Assembly (NCBI GenBank): GCA_030040415.1
Contig: JASHTT010000293.1
Location: 1-15,659 of the forward strand
Origin: Streptosporangiaceae bacterium
Lineage (GTDB): Bacteria; Actinomycetota; Actinomycetes; Streptosporangiales; Streptosporangiaceae
Reading direction: 5' to 3'
Length of the DNA stretch: 15,659 nucleotides
Part shown: positions 6,708-14,798 of the stretch, one piece after another
Position numbering within the stretch: position 1 is the stretch's first letter
How the letters are laid out: the number at the start of each line of letters is the position of its first letter
Made by a program: the position numbers and the translations under genes
Notes under the pieces: model-generated
Databases searched by the model: none
What the model saw: the letters and a program-made list of their open reading frames with translations, nothing else
What the model was told of the DNA's origin: nothing

Positions 6708-7598
6708 TTAACCCTGCAGTGGCAGCATCTGCGCGACGAATGCGTCGATGAACTGCTCGATGCCCGGCCCGTCAGCCAGTGACCCGGCCGGGCGGATCAC
6801 GAACTTGCTCAGCCCCGCGTCAACGTACTGCTCGATCATCCGCCGCGCGTCCGGCCACCCGGCAGCCGACAGCGTCGCCGGATCCACGCCTGGCCTGCGC
6901 CTGCTCGCAGCCTGCGCTATCTCGGGGCTGATCTCGCCGTTACCGACGGCGAGGCTGATGCCAAAGTGATCGGCCTCTACCTCCCGGTCGGCCGCGTCCG
7001 CGGCGGCTTGGATCTGCTCGCGGGCGAGCCCGGCCTCCTGCGGGCTGAGGAAGCTGCCGAGCCAGCCGTCGGCAAGTTCGCCGACCCGCCGCAGCGCGGC
7101 GGGCGCGCTGCCGCCGAGCCAGATGTCCAGTGGCTTAGCGGGCAGCGGGCCGATGCTGGCGTCCTGGACGCTGAAGAACTCGCCGTTGAACGACACGCTC
7201 GTCTGCGTCACCAACAGCCGCAGTAGCCGGATTGACTCGTCGAACACCGCGGCGCGGGCGCCGGGCACCGGGAAGGCCGCCACCTCGGCCGGGCGGGCGG
7301 GCCGCAGCCCGAAGACCGGGAGCACCCGGCCCGGGGCCATCCCCGCGAGCGATACCAGTTGCTTCGCCACCTGCACCGGGTGCCGTCCCGGCAGCACGGC
7401 GACGCCGGTACCGACCTTCAGCCGGCTGGTCCTGGCCAGCGCGTACGCCATCCCGGTGAACGGCTCGACCAGGTCTCCATAGACGACCTCGCTGAGCCAC
7501 AGCGAGTCGATCCCGGCATCCTGCAGTGGCCGCAGGTTCGTGGCAAGCCCCTGCGGCGTGGCCGCAGCGCCCAGGCTGATTCCGATCCGGACCTTCAT
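6708..7598 (-). CDS. LLM-class flavin/F420-dependent oxidoreductase (296 aa)
   Basis: This is a luciferase-like monooxygenase superfamily TIM barrel, cytoplasmic. Seen in the sequence: N-terminal strand KVRIGISLG, a DSLWLSEVVYGD segment (31-42), TSRLKVGTGVAVLPGRHPVQVAKQ (57-80), and the hallmark loop PLDIWLGGSAPAALRRVGELADGWL (155-180). The length is typical. Many actinobacterial members use F420 rather than FMN and act on secondary metabolites or small carbonyls. The substrate cannot be read from sequence. The ATG at 7598 is the first possible start because a TAG lies seven codons upstream in frame. Its GGAGG is only 1 base from the ATG, which is unusually close. It is divergent from the M55 gene by 115 bases. 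Confidence 0.87.
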   Translation of the reverse strand: MKVRIGISLGAAATPQGLATNLRPLQDAGIDSLWLSEVVYGDLVEPFTGMAYALARTSRLKVGTGVAVLPGRHPVQVAKQLVSLAGMAPGRVLPVFGLRPARPAEVAAFPVPGARAAVFDESIRLLRLLVTQTSVSFNGEFFSVQDASIGPLPAKPLDIWLGGSAPAALRRVGELADGWLGSFLSPQEAGLAREQIQAAADAADREVEADHFGISLAVGNGEISPEIAQAASRRRPGVDPATLSAAGWPDARRMIEQYVDAGLSKFVIRPAGSLADGPGIEQFIDAFVAQMLPLQG

Positions 7599-7713
7599 GC
7601 CTCCATCAGACCATGCCTACCGGCGCCCCCAGCCGGTGCCGCGAGCACTCGGATGCTTGCCGTTGCCGCCGTGCAGTCGTGCCGCGATACAGTTCGCGGG
7701 TGGCGAGTGGCTC
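7599..7713. promoter_or_regulatory. Divergent intergenic region upstream of the peptidase operon
   Basis: This 115-base gap must hold the promoters of the oxidoreductase (-) and of the M55-M20 pair (+). A 6-bp inverted repeat with 7-nt loop (ACCGGC 7619-7624, GCCGGT 7632-7637) could be an operator. A weak sigma70-like pair is TTGCCG at 7663-7668 and TACAGT at 7688-7693 with a long 19-base spacer. It would start transcription about 15 bases before the ATG at 7714. Both are tentative. Confidence 0.3.
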
Positions 7714-8565
7714 ATGAGGGTTCTGATCTCCGCGGACATGGAGGGTGCGACCGGGGTGACCTGGCCGGGAGACGTCCTGCCCGGCACTGAGCAGTGGCAG
7801 CGCTGCCGACGGATGCTCACCTCCGACGTGAACGCGGCCGTCGCCGGGTTCTTCGCCGCCGGCGCCGACGAGGTGCTCATCACCGAGGCCCACGCGACGA
7901 TGCGGAACGTGCTGCTCGAGGAACTCGACAGGCGCGCGGTGATGCTCACGGGCCGGCACAAGGACCTGAGCATGATCGAAGGCATCCAGCACCCTTCCGT
8001 GGCGGCCGTCGCCTTCCTCGGCTACCACGCGGCGGCCGGCGCCGAAGGCGTGCTCGCGCACACCTACCTCGCCAACTCGATCACCAGCGTCCGCGTCAAC
8101 GGCGAGGTCGGCAGCGAGGGCCGCCTCAACGCCTACCTGGCCGCCGAGTTCGGCGTGCCGGTCGTGCTCGTCACCGGCGACGACCGGGCGTGCGCGGACG
8201 CGGTCGGCTACGCACCGCAGGCGGTCACGGTGGTCGTCAAGGAGTGCGTGAGCCGGTACGCCGCTATTTGCAGGCCGCCGGCCGAGACGGCAGCATCGAT
8301 CGCCGCCGCGGCGGAGCAGGCAGGCGCGCTGGCTGGCCGCCGCTCTCCGGATGCCGTCAAGCAGGGAACGACGCCAGACGGCTACGCGGTCGAGATCGAG
8401 GTGGATGCCGCACAGCTAGCTCAGGCCGCGGCCATCGTGCCGACTGTGACTCGGACCGGCGAGCGCACGGTGGCCTATCACAGCCAGAGCGCCTGGGACA
8501 TGATCCGGTGCTTCAAGACCGTCACCACGATGATCTCCGCCGCGATCGAGGACCGCTTTGGCTGA
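7714..8565 (+). CDS. M55 family D-aminopeptidase, DppA-like (283 aa)
   Basis: Members of peptidase family M55 are cytoplasmic zinc D-aminopeptidases. Bacillus DppA releases D-Ala from short peptides and forms a large ring oligomer. Seen in the sequence: the N-terminal ISADMEG motif with metal ligands D8 and E10, H60 in ITEAHATMRN, H105 in GYHAAAG, H116 in LAHTY, and a Glu ligand at E131 or E135 in NGEVGSEGRLNA. These match the D8/E10/H60/H104/E133 pattern of Bacillus DppA. The length is normal (DppA is 274 aa). The ATG at 7714 starts exactly at the family N-terminus. An open frame extends further back to 7540, but it would overlap the divergent gene and add unrelated residues. The stop overlaps the start of the M20 gene by 8 bases. 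Confidence 0.92.
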   Translation: MRVLISADMEGATGVTWPGDVLPGTEQWQRCRRMLTSDVNAAVAGFFAAGADEVLITEAHATMRNVLLEELDRRAVMLTGRHKDLSMIEGIQHPSVAAVAFLGYHAAAGAEGVLAHTYLANSITSVRVNGEVGSEGRLNAYLAAEFGVPVVLVTGDDRACADAVGYAPQAVTVVVKECVSRYAAICRPPAETAASIAAAAEQAGALAGRRSPDAVKQGTTPDGYAVEIEVDAAQLAQAAAIVPTVTRTGERTVAYHSQSAWDMIRCFKTVTTMISAAIEDRFG

Positions 8566-9910
8566 CCCAACTGCGCCTGAGACCCTTGCCGAGCGAGAGG
8601 CTGTCGCCTTCGCCGCCGACCTGATCAGGATCGACACGACCAACCGCGGTGGCGGCGACTGCCGAGAGCGCCCGGCAGCCGAGTACGTCGCGGAGTGGCT
8701 TGCCGACGCCGGCCTCGAGCCGGTGCTGCTTGAATCGGCGCCGGGACGCGCGAACGTGGTCGCCCGGATCGCCGGCACCGACCCGACGGCAGACGCACTG
8801 CTCGCGCACGGGCACCTGGACGTCGTTCCGGCCGAGGCCAGCGATTGGCGCACGGACCCGTTCAGCGGTGAGGTCGCCGACGGCGTGCTGCACGGGCGCG
8901 GCGCGGTGGACATGAAGAACGCCGACGCTGTGCTGGTCGCCGTCGCGCGCCAGTTCGCCCGCGATGGCATCCGCCCCCGGCGCGACATCGTCCTGGCGTT
9001 CACGGCCGACGAGGAAGACAGCGCCGCGTACGGCGCGCAGTGGCTGGTGACAGAGCATCGCGCCCTGTTCGAGGGCTGCACCGAGGCCGTCGGGGAGTCG
9101 GGCGGCTACACCTTCCACGCCGGGAACGGCGTGCGCCTGTACGCCGTCGGTGCCGCGGAGCGGGGCACCGCCTGGCTGAAGCTCACCGCCCGTGGCAGGG
9201 CGGGCCACGGTTCGAAGGCGAATCCGGACAACGCCGTCGCCAAGCTCGCGCGCGCGACTGCGAGGATCGCGGACTACGAGTGGCCGGTGCGCCTGGTCCC
9301 GGCTGTCCGGGCGGCGATCTGCGCGATCGCGGACGCGGTCGGCGACGGCGCCGGGGAAGCAACTGTCGCCGCTGACACGCTCGACGACGAGACCTGGGTC
9401 CGGCGGATGCTGCCCCGGCTCGGACCGGCTGCGTCGCTGGTCACCAACACGATCCGGAACAGCGCCAACCCCACGATGCTGTCCGACGGGTACAAGGTGA
9501 ACGTCATCCCCGCCGAGGCGACCGCGTGCGTGGACGGCAGGGTGCTGCCAGGCCACGAGGCAGAGTTCGTCGCGACCATGGACGAGCTCACCGGTCCGGA
9601 CGTCAGCTGGGACTACCTGCACCGCGAGGTCGCGCTCGAGGCACCGCTGGACGCGCCGCTGATGTCGCAGATGGCGCGGGCTCTGCTTGCCGAAGACCCC
9701 GCCGCGACCGTGCTGCCCTACTGCATGAGCGGCGGCACGGACGCCAAGCAGTTCTCCCGGCTCGGCATGGCGGGCTACGGCTTCACCCCGTTGCTGCTGC
9801 CACCTGGCTTCGACTACGGCCAGATGTTCCACGGCGTGGACGAGCAAGTCCCGGTGGCCGCGCTGCACTTCGCCGTCCGGGTGATGGCCAGGTTCCTGGC
9901 CGCCGCCTGA
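8558..9910 (+). CDS. M20 family metallopeptidase (ArgE/DapE/carboxypeptidase-like, 450 aa)
   Basis: This is a di-zinc amidohydrolase of the M20 family, cytoplasmic, removing a terminal residue or acyl group from small peptides or N-acyl amino acids. Seen: HGHLD (H86, D88), GRGAVDMK with bridging D118, catalytic DEED (E152, with E153 as ligand), E180 in VGESGG and the final zinc ligand H425 in MFHGVDE. The lid dimerisation domain with GRAGHGSKAN lies between. All expected catalytic and metal residues are present. The start is TTG at 8558, with GAGGA 5 bases upstream, 8 bases inside the M55 gene, so translation is coupled. Coupling to a D-aminopeptidase and the nearby peptide transporter point to cleaving imported peptides. 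The exact substrate cannot be assigned. Confidence 0.92.
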   Translation: MADPTAPETLAEREAVAFAADLIRIDTTNRGGGDCRERPAAEYVAEWLADAGLEPVLLESAPGRANVVARIAGTDPTADALLAHGHLDVVPAEASDWRTDPFSGEVADGVLHGRGAVDMKNADAVLVAVARQFARDGIRPRRDIVLAFTADEEDSAAYGAQWLVTEHRALFEGCTEAVGESGGYTFHAGNGVRLYAVGAAERGTAWLKLTARGRAGHGSKANPDNAVAKLARATARIADYEWPVRLVPAVRAAICAIADAVGDGAGEATVAADTLDDETWVRRMLPRLGPAASLVTNTIRNSANPTMLSDGYKVNVIPAEATACVDGRVLPGHEAEFVATMDELTGPDVSWDYLHREVALEAPLDAPLMSQMARALLAEDPAATVLPYCMSGGTDAKQFSRLGMAGYGFTPLLLPPGFDYGQMFHGVDEQVPVAALHFAVRVMARFLAAA

Positions 9911-9917
9911 CGGCGAC

Positions 9918-10853
9918 CTACGCCTCCGCCAGGGCAGGTCCCTCGGCATCGCCGTTCGGCCACGTGCGCACCCAGCGGTCCGCGATCTCGCCGAACCTGT
10001 CGAACCTGGCCCGGCCCGCCTCGCCAAGCTCGTCGGCCACGGCGGTGACCAGCGTCTCCACCACGGCGAGCGCGGCGGTCAGGCTCTCGAACGGTGCCGG
10101 TCCGGTCACCTGGGCGGTGAGCACCGCGTCCGCCGCGTCCGCCACCGGCGACAGCCACGGGTCGGTGACCAGGACTATCCGGGCACCCGCCGAGTGAGCG
10201 GCCTGCGCTATCGCGAGGGTGTCCCGGTCGTAGCGCCGGAAGTCGAAGGCGACAAGGGTGTCCCGCTTGCGGATGTCGGCGATCGCGCCAGCGCGGTCGC
10301 TGTCCGACGGCCCGACCAGGCGGACATCGGCGCGCAGCTCCCGGAGTACCGACGCGAGGTATCCGGCGAGCAACTGGCTGAACCAGCCGCCGGTGACCAG
10401 GACCGGCCGGCCCGTGTCTGCCACGAGTGATACGGCGCGGCCGAACTCATCGGGCTGAAGTCCTGTCACGCTCGCGGTCACCGCTTCTGCCAGCACCTGC
10501 GCGCAGGTGCCGAGCAGGTCGGGCGACCGCTGTTCCTGCTGATGTCGGCGGTAGATCTCGTCAGGCGGCATCATCCGGGCGGAGATCTCCTCGTGCAGCG
10601 CGCGCTGGAACGCCGCGTAGCTGGTGAAGCCAAGCTCGGCGATGAACCGGCTCACGGTCGGGCCGCTGACGCCCGCGTACTGGGCAAGGCGCGCGGACGA
10701 CTCGAGCCCGATCGTCGGCGGCCCGGCCAGCAGCGTGCGCGCAACCCGGCGCTCGGACGGTGACAGTTCGCCCAGCCGCTGGCGGATCTGCTCAGCGATG
10801 CTCAGCGGCACGGCGGGGGCTGCAACCGCCCCGGTTTCAGCCGGCTTGCCCAT
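9918..10853 (-). CDS. RpiR/MurR family transcriptional regulator with SIS domain (311 aa)
   Basis: The N-terminal RpiR helix-turn-helix domain (about 17-92) contains SPSERRVARTLL, then the DNA-reading segment SSARLAQYAGVSGPTVSRFIAELGF (52-76). A C-terminal SIS domain (about 125-260) has the ligand loop VLVTGGWFSQLLAG in place of the usual GxGxS form, plus VAFDFRRYDRDT and IVLVTDPWLSPVA. SIS domains bind phosphosugars or related ligands; MurR senses a MurNAc phosphate. The ATG at 10853 has GAGG about 6-7 bases before it. It is convergent with the M20 gene (7-base gap) and divergent from the transporter operon, and probably controls one or both. The common shared intergenic region also suggests autoregulation. 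Ligand and whether it represses or activates are unknown. Confidence 0.92.
   Translation of the reverse strand: MGKPAETGAVAAPAVPLSIAEQIRQRLGELSPSERRVARTLLAGPPTIGLESSARLAQYAGVSGPTVSRFIAELGFTSYAAFQRALHEEISARMMPPDEIYRRHQQEQRSPDLLGTCAQVLAEAVTASVTGLQPDEFGRAVSLVADTGRPVLVTGGWFSQLLAGYLASVLRELRADVRLVGPSDSDRAGAIADIRKRDTLVAFDFRRYDRDTLAIAQAAHSAGARIVLVTDPWLSPVADAADAVLTAQVTGPAPFESLTAALAVVETLVTAVADELGEAGRARFDRFGEIADRWVRTWPNGDAEGPALAEA
10493..10510. repeat. 18-bp perfect palindrome inside the RpiR gene
   Basis: GCACCTGCGCGCAGGTGC is identical on both strands and encodes part of the region between the DNA-binding and SIS domains (GTCAQV). It could be an internal operator or simply chance in GC-rich DNA. Confidence 0.3.
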
Positions 10854-10886
10854 CGGCCACCTCGTAACCCGATTGAAATGATCCGC

Positions 10887-10919
10887 TCAGAATAGTTTCT
10901 TGACCGAAGATTCTGAATC
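10887..10919. promoter_or_regulatory. Candidate operator between rpiR-type gene and transporter operon
   Basis: Inverted arms TCAGAAT (10887-10893) and ATTCTGA (10910-10916) are centred 23 bases apart, about two helical turns. The right arm is itself part of a tight palindrome, GATTC-T-GAATC (10909-10919). The elements flank and cover the -35 region of the predicted transporter promoter, in an AT-richer stretch that stands out from its surroundings. This is where a divergent RpiR regulator would be expected to bind. The repeat is seen; the role is inferred. Confidence 0.5.
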
Positions 10920-10929
10920 ATGTTGTACT
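10900..10929 (+). promoter_or_regulatory. Sigma70-type promoter for the peptide transporter operon
   Basis: TTGACC at 10900-10905 (5 of 6 match to the -35 consensus) and TGTACT at 10924-10929 (4 of 6 to the -10) are 18 bases apart. Transcription would start near 10936, giving a leader of about 29 bases before the ATG at 10965. A ribosome site AAGGAG lies at 10951-10956, 8 bases from that ATG. The promoter overlaps the candidate operator, consistent with repression. Confidence 0.5.
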
Positions 10930-10964
10930 CAGGCACGCCCTTCCGGCGCGAAGGAGTCATGCCC

Positions 10965-12839
10965 ATGAAGATCTCACGATTCGCCCGTTCCGGGCACCCC
11001 TCTGGCCAACGGAGGCGCCGGGTGCCCGGACTTGCCGCGGTCTTCGCGCTCGGCATCGCGACGGCCGGGATCGCGGCCCTCGCGGCAGCCCCAGCGGCGA
11101 CCGCCTCCTCCGCTGGCTCGTCCGGCTCCACGTTGCGGGTAGAGGCCGACACGTCCTACTCGACGTTCAACCCGTTCCTCGCCTACTTCAACGGCGACCT
11201 GAACATCATCGGCAACATCTATCCGACGCTGACGACGATCAACCAGCAGGGTCAGCCCGCGCCCTACCTCGCGACCAAGTGGTCAGTCTCGGCTAACAAG
11301 CTCACCTGGACGTTCACCATTCGGTCCGGCCTCAAGTGGAGCGACGGCAAGCCCATCACCGCCGCGGACGCCGCCTGGACCTTCAACCTGATCATGCACA
11401 ACTCCGTCGCGGCGACCGCGAACGGCGCGCTGGTCGCCAACTTCGCCACTGTCACCGCGCCGAACGCGACCACCCTGGTGATCACGACCAAACAGCCAGA
11501 AGCGAACATGCTGTACGTCAGCAACCCGATCACCGGCATCCCGATCGTGCCCGAGCACATCTGGGCCAAGCAGGTGGCGCACCTGTCCACCTTCAAGAAC
11601 CAGACCATGCCAGTCGTCGGATACGGGCCGTGGACGCTCACCGGCTACGTGCCGAACCAGTACGCCACGCTGACCGCGAACTCCAGCTTCTTCATGGGCG
11701 CGCCGAAGTTTCACACGCTGATCGTGCAGTACTTCAGCGACAGCGACGCCGCGGTGGCGGCGCTCAAGAGCGGTCAGCTCGACGAGATCGATGACCTCAC
11801 CGCGACCCAGTTCGAAGCGCTCAAGGGCGACAAGGACATCGACCTGTACCCGTCGGTGTCCAACACCTGGACGGCGATCGAGCTCAACCCGGGCGCCCGC
11901 ACCCAGTCGGGCAAGAAGTTCGGCAACGGCAGCTCAGCGCTGCTGGACCCGGTCGTCCGGCAGGCGATCGAGATGGCCATCAACAAGCAGGAACTGGTGA
12001 CCAAGGTCTGGGACGGGTTGGCCGTCGCCGGCTCGGGCTACATGCCGCCGGCCTACCCGCAGTGGGTCTGGACCCCGCCGGCCTCGGAGTCGCTCGGCTA
12101 CGACCCGGCAAAGGCGAATCAGCTGCTCACCAAGGCCGGGTTCAAGATGGGGCCCGGCGGGGTCCGGATCGACCCGAAGACCCACAAGCCGCTGGTGCTG
12201 CGCCTCGGTATCCACTCCGACGAGGCCAGCGACGCCGAGATGGCGCCGTACCTGCAGGAATGGCTGAAGGCCATCGGAATCCAGGTAGACGTGCAGTCGA
12301 TGAGCTTCAACCAGCTCAACACCGACCTGCCCGAAGGCGACTGGGACATGCTGTCTGACAGCTGGTCGACCGGACCCGACCCGACCTACCTGCTGTCCAT
12401 CCAGACCTGCGGAGATCTGCCGACGAGCCTGAGCCAGCCGGGGAACACCGACTCGTTCTTCTGCAACGCAGACTTCGACAAGCTGTTCGCACAGCAGTCG
12501 AGCGAGTTCAACGTCGCACAGCGGGCCAACACGATCGGCCAGATGCAGCAGATCCTGTACAGCAACGCGGTCGACGTCATCCTGTACTACCCCGACAACC
12601 TGAGCGCCGTGCGCCCGGGCGCTGCCAAGGACTTCTTCTACGGCAAGACCAACGCGCAGGGGTTCTACCCGCAGCAGAACCTGTTCATCAACTGGAGTAG
12701 CGCCACCCCCGTTGCGTCGGACGCTCCTGCCTCGTCGAGTTCCACGCTATGGATCGTGATCGTGATAATCGCGGTCGTCGTCCTCGGCGGCGGCGGGCTG
12801 ATCTACTGGCGCCGCACCACGGCAGGCCAGCGGGAATAG
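10965..12839 (+). CDS. Peptide ABC transporter substrate-binding protein (SBP_bac_5) with C-terminal membrane anchor
   Basis: This is an extracytoplasmic cluster C binding protein of the DppA/OppA type that delivers peptides to the permeases encoded next. The ATG at 10965 (624 aa) is chosen over ATGs at 10920 and 10959, because AAGGAG ends 8 bases before it. Residues 1-47 form a long signal peptide with an RRRR stretch and cleavage near ATA-SS. The family features follow: STFNPFLAY, YPTLTTINQQGQPAPYLATKW, WTFTIRSGLKWSDGKPITAADAAWTF (about 110-135), and a late PTYLLSIQTC region. There is no Cys after the signal peptide, so no lipoprotein anchor. Instead residues 595-615 are a hydrophobic helix followed by WRRTTAGQRE, a likely C-terminal anchor. 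Substrate specificity cannot be read, but peptides are likely. Confidence 0.92.
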   Translation: MKISRFARSGHPSGQRRRRVPGLAAVFALGIATAGIAALAAAPAATASSAGSSGSTLRVEADTSYSTFNPFLAYFNGDLNIIGNIYPTLTTINQQGQPAPYLATKWSVSANKLTWTFTIRSGLKWSDGKPITAADAAWTFNLIMHNSVAATANGALVANFATVTAPNATTLVITTKQPEANMLYVSNPITGIPIVPEHIWAKQVAHLSTFKNQTMPVVGYGPWTLTGYVPNQYATLTANSSFFMGAPKFHTLIVQYFSDSDAAVAALKSGQLDEIDDLTATQFEALKGDKDIDLYPSVSNTWTAIELNPGARTQSGKKFGNGSSALLDPVVRQAIEMAINKQELVTKVWDGLAVAGSGYMPPAYPQWVWTPPASESLGYDPAKANQLLTKAGFKMGPGGVRIDPKTHKPLVLRLGIHSDEASDAEMAPYLQEWLKAIGIQVDVQSMSFNQLNTDLPEGDWDMLSDSWSTGPDPTYLLSIQTCGDLPTSLSQPGNTDSFFCNADFDKLFAQQSSEFNVAQRANTIGQMQQILYSNAVDVILYYPDNLSAVRPGAAKDFFYGKTNAQGFYPQQNLFINWSSATPVASDAPASSSSTLWIVIVIIAVVVLGGGGLIYWRRTTAGQRE

Positions 12840-12843
12840 CGCC

Positions 12844-13899
12844 TTGGCCAGTCCGGTAACCGCGCAAGTCGCGGCCGAGACCGTCCGCGACTTGCGGGCG
12901 GCCTCGGCCGGCCGGGACTTCGCTGTCTATCTGAGCCGCAAGCTGGCGACCGCGATCGTGAGCTTCGCGGCGCTGCTCGTGGTCGGCTTCATCCTCTTCA
13001 GCCTTATCCCGTCGAACCCGGTGGCCGCACTGACCAGGGGACGGCCGACGACAGCGAAGCAACTGGCGTTCCTGACCAAGCAACTCGGCCTCAACCTGCC
13101 GGTCTGGGAGCGGTTCGCGCACTTCGTCGGTAACACGGTTACCGGCAATCTCGGCTATTCGTGGCAGTTCCAGGAGCCGGTCGCCACGCTCATCGCGCAG
13201 CGGGTGTGGCCGACGCTGCTGCTGGTCGGCAGCGCCACGATCGTGTCCGTCGTGATCGGCATGTGGCTCGGCATCCGCAGTGGCTGGCGGCCGGGCACCC
13301 TGCTCGACCGGGTCGCGACGGGCACGTCGATCACGTTCTGGTCGATGCCCACGTTCTGGCTCGGGATCATGCTGCTCGTGCTGTTCGCCTCTGGCTTCGG
13401 GCCGATCCCCGCGATCTTCCCGGCCGGCGGCATGTCCACGCCGGGGGCACCCGGCGGGCTGACCCCAGATCACATCCTCGACGTCTTGCGGCACCTGGTG
13501 CTGCCGTGCCTGACCCTGGTACTGGTGACCTTCGGGCAGTACCAGATGGTCATGCGTTCCTCGGTGGTGGACGAGCTCGGCAGCCCCTACCTGCTCACCG
13601 CGAGGGCCAAGGGCCTGCGAGACGCCGAGGTCGAGCGGCGGCACGCGGTTCCCAACGCGCTGCTGCCGTCGGTGACGGTGATCTTCCTGCAGATCGGGCT
13701 GGTGATCAGCGGCGTGGTCACGGTGGAGACCGTCTACTCCTGGCCCGGCCTTGGCTACCTTGCCTACCAGGCGCTGCAGATTCCCGACCTGCCGCTGCTC
13801 GAGGGCACGTTCCTCGTGTTCAGCGCTTCGGTGATCTTCTTCAACCTGGTCGCCGACGTGCTGTACCGCTTCCTCGACCCACGGGTGCGACGCCAATGA
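12844..13899 (+). CDS. Peptide ABC transporter permease, DppB/OppB type (351 aa)
   Basis: This is the first inner-membrane permease of the importer. The N-terminal helix (about 34-56, ATAIVSFAALLVVGFILFSL) is followed by the family region KQLGLNLPVWERF (79-91) and several further helices (about 120-145, 165-183, 215-235, 275-300, 320-340). The EAA cytoplasmic loop that docks on the ATPase is at about 243-277 (SPYLLTARAKGLRDAEVERRH). The start is TTG at 12844, 4 bases after the binding-protein stop with only a weak ribosome site, so translation is probably coupled. About 22 polar residues precede the usual start of this family. The stop overlaps the next gene by 4 bases (ATGA). It acts with permease C as a heterodimer. 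Confidence 0.92.
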   Translation: MASPVTAQVAAETVRDLRAASAGRDFAVYLSRKLATAIVSFAALLVVGFILFSLIPSNPVAALTRGRPTTAKQLAFLTKQLGLNLPVWERFAHFVGNTVTGNLGYSWQFQEPVATLIAQRVWPTLLLVGSATIVSVVIGMWLGIRSGWRPGTLLDRVATGTSITFWSMPTFWLGIMLLVLFASGFGPIPAIFPAGGMSTPGAPGGLTPDHILDVLRHLVLPCLTLVLVTFGQYQMVMRSSVVDELGSPYLLTARAKGLRDAEVERRHAVPNALLPSVTVIFLQIGLVISGVVTVETVYSWPGLGYLAYQALQIPDLPLLEGTFLVFSASVIFFNLVADVLYRFLDPRVRRQ

Positions 13900-14798
13900 C
13901 CACATTGAGCCAGGCGGCCACGGCGACGGCGCCACCCCGGCTCCAGGCGCTGCGCCGGTTCGCGCGTGCGTTCCTGGGCCGGCCGACCGCCGTCGCTGGT
14001 CTCGCGATCCTCGTCGCCGTCGCCGCGCTTGCCCTGGCGGCCCCGCTGTTCATCCACGCCAACGACCTGGACGTGATCGGCGCCACGGGACGGCCGATGG
14101 CGCCGCCGAGCGCGCACTACCCGCTCGGTACCGACTACGCGGGCCGGTCGATCCTGACGCTGCTGATCTGGGGCACCCGGCCGTCGCTCGCCATCGGCGT
14201 CATCGCCACCGCGCTGACGGTCGTGCTCGGCACGCTGATCGGGCTTGCCGCCGGGCACTTTGGCGGAGCGCCGAGCCGGGTGCTCATGGCGTTCACCGAC
14301 TGGTTCATCGCCCTGCCCACTCTGGTCCTCGCGATCTGCCTGGCCGCCGTGCTCGGCCAGAGCGACGTGTCGATCACGATCGCGATCGCGGTGACCTCCT
14401 GGCCGGGCACGGCGCGGCTGATCCGCGCGCAGACGCTCGCGGTCGAGGCGCGCCCGTTCATCGAGCGCGCCAAGGCGCTTGGCGCTGGCCACGTGCAGCT
14501 GGTGTTCCGGCAGGTGCTGCCGAACGTGGCGCCGCTCGTGCTGGTGTCCAGCACGCTGACCGTGGCGGGCGCCATCCTGACCGAGACAACGCTCGCGTTC
14601 CTTGGACTCGGCAACCCGACCGAGGTGTCCTGGGGCGCGATGATCAACCAGGCGCTGAACTCCGGCGCCGTCACCGCCAACGCCTGGTGGTACGTCGTGC
14701 CGCCGGGTATCGCGATCCTCATCGTGGTGCTCGGCTTCGTGATGGTGGGTCGCGCCACCGAGGACATTCTTAACCCGCGCATGCGAGCCAGGTCGTGA
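13896..14798 (+). CDS. Peptide ABC transporter permease, DppC/OppC type (300 aa)
   Basis: This is the second permease, with an N-terminal helix at about 31-52. The DppC/OppC extracellular signature HYPLGTDYAGRSIL (74-87) and further helices follow (about 97-120, 138-153, 157-170, 213-230, 262-284). The EAA loop (about 183-212) reads EARPFIERAKALGAGHVQLVFRQVLPN. The AFLGLGNPTEVSWGAMI segment near 234-250 is typical of the family. The true start is the ATG at 13896, overlapping the previous stop as ATGA. The frame stays open upstream into the previous gene, but this is an antiphase shadow. The stop overlaps the ATPase start by 4 bases (GTGA). Length and motifs are normal. Confidence 0.93.
   Translation: MTTLSQAATATAPPRLQALRRFARAFLGRPTAVAGLAILVAVAALALAAPLFIHANDLDVIGATGRPMAPPSAHYPLGTDYAGRSILTLLIWGTRPSLAIGVIATALTVVLGTLIGLAAGHFGGAPSRVLMAFTDWFIALPTLVLAICLAAVLGQSDVSITIAIAVTSWPGTARLIRAQTLAVEARPFIERAKALGAGHVQLVFRQVLPNVAPLVLVSSTLTVAGAILTETTLAFLGLGNPTEVSWGAMINQALNSGAVTANAWWYVVPPGIAILIVVLGFVMVGRATEDILNPRMRARS

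Noticed and set aside
7540..7713. Upstream extension of the M55 peptidase frame
   Set aside because: It would overlap the divergent oxidoreductase start. The family N-terminus (RVLISADMEG) begins exactly at the ATG at 7714.
8522..10027. Long open frame (about 500 codons) on the minus strand opposite the M20 peptidase gene
   Set aside because: It mirrors a gene with all catalytic motifs intact. Its translation is Arg/Gly/His-rich without any domain, as expected for an antisense frame in GC-rich DNA.
13161..13895. Upstream extension of the permease C frame into permease B
   Set aside because: The extension is Arg/Pro/Gly-rich and out of phase with the permease B gene. The ATGA overlap at 13896 and the family N-terminus fix the real start.
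12688..13935. Minus-strand open frame (about 415 codons) opposite permease B
   Set aside because: It is very rich in Arg, Gln, His and Asp, with no domain and no convincing ribosome site. It is a shadow of the permease gene.
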